In this document: piece by piece, positions 1 through 7,911 of the stretch
Numbering within the stretch: position 1 is the first letter of the stretch
How the letters are laid out: the number at the start of each line of letters is the position of its first letter
Assembly: GCA_020747015.1 (NCBI GenBank)
Contig: JAGTJM010000168.1
Coordinates: 1-15,361, forward strand
DNA from: Pyrenochaeta sp. MPI-SDFR-AT-0127
Lineage: Eukaryota; Ascomycota; Dothideomycetes; Pleosporales; Cucurbitariaceae
Reading direction: 5' to 3'
Length of the DNA stretch: 15,361 nucleotides
The notes under the pieces: model-generated
What the model was told of the DNA's origin: nothing
The model's database searches: none
The model's input: the letters and a program-made list of their open reading frames with translations, nothing else
Translations under genes and position numbers: made by a program

Positions 1-129
1 TAGGTGTTCGGGCTGTTGTTGCTTTCGTTAAATCCTTGCTGGAGACTGCAGCATTAGTAAAGCAAATTTAGCAGGTCTCGAGCTGTGACAGACAAAGCTT
101 GCTCGAAATCTTGAGAGCGGTTGGAGGAC

Positions 130-485
130 GGCATTTCGGAGTACTATGCTTAGATCAGACACCCCATGAACGTGAAGCGTGCCCCTGTCACTAGAATGAG
201 TACAAGTACAGCGCCATGGTCACCTGTAAAAACCAATGCAATTTCTTTCTACACAAGAGCTGAGCAAGTCATTATTTGGTTAGGCCGAGCTACTCCGGAG
301 ACAGACCTGGTGTTCCGTCACATGCATCAGTTAGAGGAACTGGCAGTTGAGCATACATACAACAACTGGAAAGCCTCAGATCAGCGGTGACAGAATCTTT
401 AGTCTACTTTACAGCCCTTGCTAGGTAATGTACGTATGGATTTGATACTTCGACAACGTAAGGGCCTCATACATACTTGGGCATT
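130..485 (+). pseudogene. HET-domain (heterokaryon incompatibility) gene relic
   Basis: Two frames together give an internal piece of a fungal HET domain. From about 132 one frame reads a motif like VLCLDQTPHEREAC, matching the 'LCIDQ.n..E' HET box. From about 250 the next frame reads EQVIIWLGRATPETDLV, matching the 'A..V.vWLG.a..dtD' box. Past a TGA at 388-390 and a TAG at 400-402 the same frame continues to LRQRKGLIHTW (448-480), like the segment ahead of the 'W..RvW.lQE' box. The shift lies between about 180 and 240. No start, C-terminus or intact frame is present, and homology stops near 485 where different sequence begins. HET proteins trigger incompatibility cell death in fungi; this piece cannot encode one. 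It differs in sequence from the HET gene at 7912-10763, so it is not a recent copy of it. The HET assignment rests on motif order; the exact ends are uncertain. Confidence 0.72.
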
Positions 486-840
486 ATATAGTAGAGGGGG
501 CTCTACCCACTTCTCTACTCTACCCGGGTAGAGTGGGTAGAGTAGTGGTGTAGCGGGCTAGGCCTATGTCCGAGGCTGCGCCGTCGTGCATAGATATACG
601 GCTCGTGCGGGTGGCTCGCGCTCGTGACCTTTAACCTCGCGTGGCACTTAATCCTCCCCTTTTCTTCCCATCCTGGTTGTAGATAGCATCTAGGCTAGAT
701 AGCTAGAATCCAGTTACTAGAGACCGCTCACAACTAAGGCCTCATCTTAACTAACTTCCACTACCACCGTTAACCCAGAGGCAGGTAGAAGAACATCTAC
801 TCAGAGACTACTAGAAGGAAGCCTAGAGAGAGTATCTTAA
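486..840. other. Unassigned stretch before the Copia remains
   Basis: No coding frame is supported here. It holds the 501-542 hairpin, a GC-rich middle (about 550-650) and then a gradual change into TA-rich, RIP-like sequence after about 820. It could be a decayed LTR or leader of the Copia element, but no matching second LTR is visible downstream (3231-3676 was compared by eye), so this is only a possibility. Confidence 0.4.
501..542. repeat. Inverted repeat / hairpin
   Basis: Bases 517-534 form a perfect 18-bp palindrome centred on CCCGGG. The 10 bases at 501-510 (ctctacccac) are the exact reverse complement of 533-542. The same short word ctctaccc / gggtagag therefore occurs four times in 42 bases, allowing alternative stem pairings. 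It lies just after the HET relic breaks off and just before mobile-element remains, so it may mark an element end or an old insertion scar. Confidence 0.85.
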
Positions 841-859
841 GAGCTATAAGTAGATAAAA

Positions 860-1250
860 TTATAGTCTAATATACTCGTAAAGAAAGTAAAAGTAAAGAG
901 TTAATAAATCTTAGACTATATATAGGTGTACACCTATAAGCTTAATAAGAACTATTACTTTAAGAGCTATAAGACGCGATTAATTATCTAAGGAGACTAA
1001 TAGAGAAATATTACTTCTTAGGAAACCTATATAGCTACTCTTATAAGCTAGTTATTTTAAATACTAATAGCGATTACTACTTATTTTAATTTTAAGCTTA
1101 AATAGTATAATATTATAAATACTTTTATTTATATAGTAATAGACTAAGAGATCTATATAAGAATTCTATATAGCTATTAGAAGCCTAGGATAATACTATA
1201 AGTGTAACGATATAGGTGCTAGAGGGCTCTAAAACAGATCCGAGTGTAAC
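860..1250 (+). pseudogene. Ty1/Copia reverse transcriptase fragment, RIP-degraded
   Basis: The frame that starts at 926 reads VYTYKLNKNYYFKSYKTRL, then a stop and GD, matching the start of the Copia RVT_2 domain ('WVFTYKfDk.Gy...yKARLVv.GD'). It continues with ETYIATLIS.LF.ILIAIT and YNIINTFIY, matching 'TYAATLaarsFR.LmAia' and 'QYDavNAFvH'. Where tryptophan or glutamine is expected there is TAG or TAA, and the expected catalytic aspartate of the YD..NAF box reads N (GAT to AAT after T). All are RIP-type changes. Similarity fades near 1230-1250, before the palm YVDD box. The piece lies upstream of a gag-protease-integrase segment in a different frame, whereas a complete Copia element has RT downstream of integrase, so it comes from another copy or a rearrangement. 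Confidence 0.82.
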
Positions 1251-1440
1251 TCAAAGGTATATAGGAGTGCGTACTGCGGTAGATAACTAAGAATACCTCT
1301 ATTCCTATAGGTCTGATATAGAAGGATAAGAAGAACTTATCCTACTATCTACTACTAAAGAGCTATACTTATATATAGAGAAATAGGGGTAATAGGGCCT
1401 AATTAGGATAGTATTAGAGGCAGGTCTAATATCCTCTAAA
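1251..1440. other. Junction between Copia pieces, unassigned
   Basis: TA-rich, stop-filled sequence between the RT fragment and the gag zinc-knuckle region. Neither the RT palm nor a gag N-terminal motif could be recognised. The junction of the two Copia pieces must lie in or near this stretch. Confidence 0.4.
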
Positions 1441-3230
1441 TAAACCTCCCTTCTTATAGGAACGCGTGTGCGTCTCTATTTCTATATAATATTTGTTACA
1501 AATACGAAGCTAAGGATAAAAAGGGTATACTAAATAAGATTTAGGAAAGGAACCGGCGTTTTAAGAAATAGATTAGTAAGAATACTAATTTAATAACTAA
1601 ATTAGACTCGATATCGATTAACGCTAGCGATAACCCTCCTTAACTACTTATATATAAGGTATACGCAATCTTTTTATCAGCTTTTAATTACTAACTATAT
1701 TACTATCTACTTCTCTACTTATAGATACTAGATCTAGCCACTAATATCTATATCTGTAATAACCCTACTAAGTTCTAATAGAAGGCTCCAGCAGCTAATA
1801 ACGATAGTATACTAGTAGGCGGTTTAGAGATATTAATTAAAGTATAGAGAGAAGTTAAGATACCTCTATTAATACTAAATAGTATTAAAATAATAATATT
1901 AAAGTGAGTAGCACTTATTCTATCCTTCTTTACTAGCTTAATCTCGCTCTTACGGCTCTTATTATCTATTATCTACTTCGATTCTAGCTAAAACGTGCTA
2001 TACTATATAGGAATATCCTATTAAGATATTATAGACCTTACTAGATTAGGTAGCTATTAGATAGTCGTATATTACTCGAAACTACTAATACTATTAGTAG
2101 AGTATATAGTATATGCCACTAATTAACGCAGACTATAATATTTAGCTCTACTACTTAAATCTCGATTACTTACTAAGCCGCAACTTCATATACTTATAGG
2201 ATATGCTAGTAGTAATGTGATTAATTAGCTATCGAATAATATTAATAGTATATAGCCGCCTACTAGCTCTATACTAACTATAATTAACTATAAAGAATAC
2301 TTATAAAATAAGGTATACTAAATTATCTCTCGTAGGATTAGACACGAACTTAGTGCTTACCGTCTATTTAAAATAGTTACTATTAATATTATTAAGCTTA
2401 ATATTATTAGATATAATAGTTATTAATACGTATTCTATAGATTTAATCTATATACTAAGTTTAATTTCGCCTATACAATCCCTAAACGAGATAAACTAAC
2501 GCTGCTTAATATCCTAACGCGCCTAGATAGATCTATTAAGCGCGAATTTAATACTATAGTTACATTCTTAATAGCTAATAATAAACGAGGATATAGTTTT
2601 GTAGATAATTTAGCGCGAGCATACTACGATTAAGAAGGAATTAGATTCCAGATTAGAGCACCTTATATTAAAGAGCAGAACGGCTTAGTAGAACGCTTAG
2701 GCAAGAACCTTATTAATCGTTCACGATCTATGCGAGTTATATTAAACCTACCTCTTGCACTCGCTCCTGAAATATACGTTGCGGCGGTATATCTACTTAA
2801 CTATACACTAACGCGAGTAATTACCTAGAAAACTCTATTTAAAATAGCGTATAATAAGAAGCCCTTACTTACTCACCTAAAGCTTTACAGCTGCCGCGTA
2901 TATATACTTCGTACTTAGATACTAAGGGGGGATAAACTAACTCCGCGCGCTCTTATTAGATACCTTATTAGATACGATGCTTTAAATATATATCGCATTT
3001 AGATACTAAAGGCAAAAAGCAGAGCATACCGTAGAAAGGTTATTCAAACACGTAATATCATATTTAAGGAAAATCTATACTATTAAGATAACGATAAGTC
3101 TAATCCTCTACTACCTAGAACTGAACTAGCAGAGATTATATATACGCTTTACATGCCATCCTTACAGGATCTAGAAGACTCTTCAGAAGCCTCCTTAAAA
3201 CTAGTGGCGGCAGCACGAACTTGACTATTC
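1440..3230 (+). pseudogene. Ty1/Copia gag-protease-integrase remnant, RIP-degraded
   Basis: One frame (codons starting at positions divisible by 3) can be followed from about 1458 to 3230 with stops but no needed shift. In order: a decayed gag zinc-knuckle region with Cys at 1467 and 1494; the aspartic protease start, stop-ILDLATNIYICNNPTKF near 1722-1775 (family 'WILDSGtdiHvcN'); a segment like PLLTPNG...FFTSLvSL.RL (about 1860-1960); a pre-integrase HHCC finger near 2190-2330 with His and Cys positions read as Tyr; the integrase core including NLYTKFNFAYTI (about 2446-2480), then VDN, RAPYIKEQNGLVERLGKNL (2655-2711); and the post-integrase part with YLIRYDALNIYRI (about 2961-3000). Stops sit at expected Trp (VIT.KTLF, RT.IL, YRI.IL) and Gln codons. 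RT and RNase H do not follow, so the element is truncated after the linker. It cannot be active. Confidence 0.88.
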
Positions 3231-3676
3231 CGTCCTCTTAACTAGAAGTGAACACCAACTACTAGGTGGCTTATCTCTGCCGCGTAAAACTCATTAAGTC
3301 AATAGACACGTCTGTAAGCTCTATTATTAAGTAGTTTAGAGCGAGCTATCTCAAGACCCTTAGAAACGAAGTCTCTATACAAATCTACGTACAAAGTTTA
3401 TCTATCTTAGTATTCATGCAGCTAAGAAGCTTACCTCCAATTAGTTAATATTAGGTGGCCCGTAAGCGGCAGATATTAGCAGTGTATGGCATATCGCAGC
3501 GGTAGCTGTATTCTAAGTCATTATCTAGAGTGTCCTTCCTCTAGGCGAGGTTAACAGATTAGGCTAGACTCTAGATCTCGCGGCCGACCACGGCGGAAAT
3601 TCGCTAGGATTGTAGTAATCATCTAGTAGGACGATATCTTGATTTAAACCTGGAATAGATCTGCCAATCTTCTTGA
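3231..3676. other. Unassigned stretch between Copia remnant and zinc-finger pseudogene
   Basis: No supportable gene. Base composition is less TA-rich than the Copia part. The recognisable Copia frame runs into stops near 3225, and reverse transcriptase is not seen. On the minus strand the frame of the neighbouring pseudogene continues past its TAG at 3677-3679 for about ten codons to a TAA. If that TAG was once TGG, its real end may lie near 3646. Confidence 0.4.
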
Positions 3677-4514
3677 CTAAGGGCGAGGGCGTCCGACTAG
3701 CTGAGGATCATCAGAATTAAGAGGAGGGGAGGGCGTACGCCTTATAGGCAGTGGATCCCCTATAGGATGTAATGCATTCCCCCTTACCAACGGAGGCCTT
3801 TGCCTGTGGTTAGTGATGTCGGAAATAGCTGAATTATCCTCGGATGAAGTCTCCGAAGTCTCCATGCTATCAGACTTAGAAGACGTCCAACTAGTGTCGT
3901 CAATAGTAGATAGCGTTATATTTAACGATAATGCTCCAGAGTGTTCAGCGAAGTATTCATACTGCTGAAAATAGTTGTCGGCGTTCTGATCGATACTAAC
4001 AGAAGGGAGAGAAGGTACATAACCACTTCCCTTTTCACCAGGAAATCGTTTCTCAAACCACTTTTCTACTTTGTCGAAGGCGAGTACCAAATCTAATTAA
4101 TACTCCTCACGTCTGTTAGGAGCCCATAGTAGAGATCTGAGAGCAAAGGAATATATGTGCTCAGCGATATAGTCGAGAAGTGCATCGTAGTCTACGTAGC
4201 CTTCGTTATCCTCGGCCCACGAGCATAGCGGACATAATGATAGATTTTGTTGCTTTGAGCACATTTCCAGAAGCGATGCTACCTAACCGTCTAGTATAGC
4301 GCCTTTATGCACATCCAAAAAGTGCTTACTAAGCTCAGGCTTAGAGATGTACTCCTTCGAATCCTCACAGATTATATATTCCCAGTATACTGTAGCGTCG
4401 TAGTCATCTCTTATATAAGCCTCCCACATGCTCCTCTCAGCATATAGTACCTCTGGAAATGGGCAATCTTTCAAAACGCACGTGTAAGGCACAACATCTT
4501 CCTTAATATGCTTT

Positions 4515-4569
4515 CTATCAAATTCAGTTAGAATGCGGAAAAATCTCTTAATAGTTTGACATAGCTAAC
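4515..4569 (-). other. Intron 2 of the zinc-finger pseudogene (55 bp)
   Basis: On the minus strand it begins GTTAGC, has a branch-like TCTAAC about 15 bases before the end, and ends GATAG. Removing it joins RRWR to KHIKEDVVPYTC in phase 2, which restores the conserved spacing between the CPCC finger and the following PYTC block. Confidence 0.85.
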
Positions 4570-5524
4570 CTCCAGCGTCTTGCTTCAGTAAACAAAACCG
4601 GCAGAGTTGCGCAGCAACAGGGACATTTGAACATAGTCGCCTCAGGTGGGATTTTCGGTGGCCGTGGGTAAAGTAGACGAGATCCTATCGTTGTGATCTC
4701 GGTCACTGCTTACTAAGATGGCGTAGGCAATTTTATAAGATTACCGATAACAGCAGTCTTAACGGCGGAGGCTGTCGTGTCAAATAATGCTTGTGAAGCT
4801 AGATCGCCACTAGGCGGTATACCTCCTACCTCTCTTTTTTCACCTTCTGCAGCATCTTTCAGTTTCGGAGATGTAGTGGGTGTCATTCCCGGCTAATCTA
4901 TAGCCGCTGCACCGCTTTAATTAATATTAAGTGACTCCATGGGCGAGGCTGCTGTATTATTCAGCTTATGCCTATACCTTTATGAATATGTAAAGCGATT
5001 AAAACGCTTGAGATTCGCCCTTATTAGCCGTTTCTAAACCACATCTATTAAGGCTGGATCTTCCGTAATGCATATAGCTTCTTTATCCATACGAGTCCAG
5101 CATCCCTGGCGCGCTTCGCCAACAGTATTAACTAGACCTATATCAATGCTGTCCCAATGTGCATGCCGCCGTAATTCTAGTCTGTCAGGTCGCGAGAGTA
5201 TGACTTAAGTAAGATGAGAACGAAGACTTTCGTATCTTAGATCTTTAGGATCGAAAGTCTTATCAGCTTTATGATAACGTGAAGTGGCACCAGCCTTCCG
5301 TAGTAGTGCTGCAATTCTTGCTAGATTATTTAATACTAAGTCTGCATTTTCGATAGCGTTAGATAAAGTAGAGTCTACAATTATTAGCAAGGTAGTCGTC
5401 TTGGTTGGCGTATTATGGAGCTAAGGTAATTGACTAAATTTCATGCGCCTCGATACTTGATTGTCGCTTATTAATGCTTTCTTCGTCTCTTTAATATTGC
5501 GTCGATTATGTTATAGGCCTGGAG

Positions 5525-5571
5525 CTGTTAGCTGAGCACATGTACAGACTATATATTTGAATAAATAATAC
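5525..5571 (-). other. Intron 1 of the zinc-finger pseudogene (47 bp)
   Basis: Minus strand: begins GTATTA and ends GCTAACAG. Splicing joins CIDL to the block leading into NRRNIKETKKALISDN in phase 1. The CTAAC lies unusually close to the AG, so another branch point must be used or the acceptor may be slightly different; phase and length agree with this choice. Confidence 0.65.
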
Positions 5572-5869
5572 CTAGATCAATGCATAAATCAAGGGAGATC
5601 TTGTAAACGTTCAACAAATTTAACACAACCGTCTTCACATGTGGTTTCAAAGTCAATCTTTCTTCGAGAGAAGCCCGTCGATTAGATAAGGCACCCAGCC
5701 CAGCGTCCCAGAGAACGAAGTCAGCGAGCCTATTCTCCGCCCAGCCATTCTGCTTTAGACATCGAATATCTGCGCATCGCTGAAGTAAGGTACGGCAGTA
5801 TACTATGATTCCCGCAATAGTAGACAACACGCCGTCTTTTTATCTTAAAGGGATGCTTATGCCGGTCAT

Positions 5870-6848
5870 GGTACAGACTCAAGGCGCAACCTCCGATACC
5901 ACGGTCAGTTGTCGTGCGATAAATTACAACAAGCCTGATGGTACGCATGCATGTGTGTGACCTATGCTTGCAAGTATATTTGCGACTGTGCGTGAATGTC
6001 ATGATTCGATCGACCTGGTTGGTCCATGCTGCGTCTTGTTGCTTACCGTGGCAGACCGCGCGGCTCAAGTGTTACTCTACCTGATCAAGCACCACCACGT
6101 CCTCATGCTTCTCGAGTACCAGCGCCGATTCTTAGACCAAGCAGCAGCCGAGCTCTAGGCGGCTCGTTGAAGGGGAATACGATGTGATAGGAAGGATACA
6201 AGCTAAGATGGAGCGCGGCGGGCCTGGAAATCGAAGCCTGCGCTTTTAGCAAGTGGGTTCAACCGAGCGCTACTGGCAAACACCGTCGTTGCAAGCGCAT
6301 ACGAAGGTGGAAAGGCTCTTGCATAAGCACTGCAATCGTTAGGGCTGTGGAGAGGTGCGGAGTCTTGGATTGTTCATGTTCGTATGTCCTCTATTACCGG
6401 AAATGATCCTTATGTCTCTTCGCAATGCCATCCATTCCAGACGATCATGACAACCCTATGGCCAGAGCGGGTCGGCCGCCCTACTTGCTAGTGATAACAA
6501 GTTCGACGTATTTTACGCCTTTTTCATCTCATCTAAATGCCTCTAAATATATCGCTTCACATAGCCGCTAAACTCGATTGATGTATGACCAACGACCGGA
6601 ATAACTGTAGGACCGACCAACACATGTACGCAGCAGTTGATTCAGCTATCCCGCTCTTGCAAACACGGTTTAAAAATCATCTCTCAATTCTGGCACGAAC
6701 ACTCAACCTTCTGCAGTATATTCTTCTCCGGTTGTAGCTACGCTTCCTTTCGCTTCAATGAGCCGAGACGCAAAGGAGAATTGGGCGTTCACGGTAGGCC
6801 TTTAGCACTTAGATAATGTGACCCTGGGTAACCATGTAGAAACAGGAG
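5870..6848. other. Noncoding stretch upstream of the zinc-finger pseudogene
   Basis: No coding region, RNA gene or element end could be supported on either strand. Composition is balanced, with none of the TA enrichment of the RIPped blocks, so the RIP boundary falls close to the pseudogene's start. The first few hundred bases would hold its former promoter. A 64-codon plus-strand frame at 5964-6158 has no recognisable motif. Confidence 0.5.
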
Positions 6849-7330
6849 GTAAATATTCCAACAAGGGAATCTGAATATGTTGCTAAAGTCTTTGGAAATA
6901 GGAAGTAAGTAGACCTGCGAATGTCCACATGCGGGCTGCTGCTAATGCCGTTGTGGTTGGTGGTGTAGCGTGTAAGTAAACCTGGGAATATCGACATGTG
7001 AGGCTGCTGCTAATGCCGTTGTGTTTTGGTGGTGTAGGCGGTAAGTAGACGTGGGAATATCGACATGCGAGGCTGCTGCTAATGCCATTTTGTTTGGTGG
7101 TGTAGTACGTAAGTAGACTTGCGAATATCGACATGCGAGGCTGCTGCTAATGCCGTTGTGTTTGATGGTCTAGCGTGTAAGTAGACCTGCGAATGTCCAC
7201 ATGCGGGCTGCTGCTAATGCTATTGTGTTTTGGTGGTGTAGGGTGTAAGTAGACGTGGGAATATCGACATTCGAGAATACTGCTAATGATGTTGTGTTTG
7301 GTGTTGTAGGAGGTAAGTAGACCTGTAAGC
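6849..7330 (+). repeat. 68-bp tandem repeat with intron-like units
   Basis: GTAAGT starts at 6905, 6972, 7041, 7109, 7177, 7245 and 7313, giving periods of 67, 69, 68, 68, 68 and 68. A divergent unit precedes them (GTAAAT at 6849) and the last is cut short. Each of the six complete GTAAGT units runs GTAAGT, a middle with GAATRTCSACAT, then CTGCTAAT, a T/G-rich run and TAG, 64-66 bases in all. A 3-base linker (cgt, gcg, tac, cgt, ggt, gag) precedes the next GTAAGT. Units 1 and 5 form one subtype (gtccacatgcggg), the others a second (atcgacatgcgagg). Because 68 is not a multiple of 3, no single frame crosses the array, so it is not a repeat protein. It lies in non-RIPped DNA downstream (3') of the HET gene. 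Confidence 0.93.
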
Positions 7331-7911
7331 TTGCACAGGGCTACCAGACTAAATATTAAGTGCATTGCGATTAATTTGCGCTAAAATTGTCTAGTTTAGT
7401 CTATCCTACGTGATGTTATGGTGCTTTGAAGTTGAGGGCTTGAGTGGTGATGGGGACGCTAACCTCCTTGGCGAACAGACTTTTGTCCTGTGACTGTACC
7501 AGCCGATCAAGTACCTCACTAGTTTCGTCTCTCTACAGCTGTTTCCCAAGATTAGATATCACTACATGGCTGTGCGTGCCTGATACAAATGCATTGTAAT
7601 GTCGTTGAGTTAACGCTAACTTAGCTTCCGTATCTCTTCTAACGATAACGGAACTGAGCTTAGAGTTAAAGACCCCGCCGCCGCGAGGAGTAAGGAATGT
7701 CATAGAGCAGCTAGAGGACGGTCTAAGCAGAGGCTGGATACCGGGGTGGTTATGGGAGCCAATCGAGGAAGACCAGAATTTTGGAGACCAGGGAAGAGCT
7801 CCCTGTCTCAATTTAGCTCACCGTAGGAATTCCGACCAGATATAGAGTCTTTGGACAATATTAGGTTCAATTGATGATCTATCTGACTTCACTCTCTGTT
7901 GTAGCCCTCTT
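7331..7911. other. 3' flank of the HET gene, no gene recognised
   Basis: Contains the presumed 3' untranslated region of the HET gene (nearest 7911) and otherwise unassigned sequence. A 92-codon open frame on the minus strand (7533-7811) has no recognisable domain, no intron pattern and no ATG I can defend as a gene start, so it is not called. No RIP signature. Confidence 0.5.

Larger units (their letters stand above)
3677..5869 (-). pseudogene. C2H2-like zinc-finger family gene, full length, inactivated by RIP-type stops
   Basis: Exons 5869-5572, 5524-4570 and 4514-3677 join in consistent phases (1, then 2) to exactly 697 codons. The start ATG at 5867-5869 is in frame. Order: N-terminal block GWAENRLADFVLWDAGLGAL and ASLEERLTL; then AIENADLVLNNLARIAALLR and KADKTFDPKDL; QKRLIRANLKRFNRF-like region (first Q now TAG); CPCCCATLP finger; YTCVLKDCPFPEVLYAERS; ELSKHFLDVHKGAI; LCPLCSWAEDNEGYVDYD; and a Ser/Pro-rich tail. 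I recognise this architecture from large families of uncharacterised fungal proteins; the biochemical role is unknown to me. Twelve premature stops, all TAA or TAG, lie at 5840, 5511, 5421, 5205, 5034, 4980, 4917, 4893, 4713, 4710, 4283 and 4097. In the finger region, expected His read Tyr (EAYIRDDYD) and an expected Cys reads Tyr (YWEYIIC). No frameshift is needed anywhere, so point mutation alone killed it. Confidence 0.85.

Noticed and set aside
5730..6158. Short frames on both strands (5730-6068 minus, 5964-6158 plus)
   Set aside because: The minus frame overlaps exon 1 of the zinc-finger pseudogene in another phase; the plus frame has no motif and no conserved features.
6849..7330. CRISPR array, suggested by regular repeats with short linkers
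   Set aside because: The linkers are only 3 bases, the repeats diverge from one another, and the context is a eukaryotic nuclear genome.
6809..7365. Minus-strand repeat proteins over the tandem array
   Set aside because: The period is 68 bases, so the frame changes at nearly every unit; the three frames of 62-83 codons are chance openings without ATG-supported gene structure.
7533..7811. 92-codon minus-strand frame
   Set aside because: No recognisable domain, lies in the HET 3' flank, and no start or splice evidence supports it.
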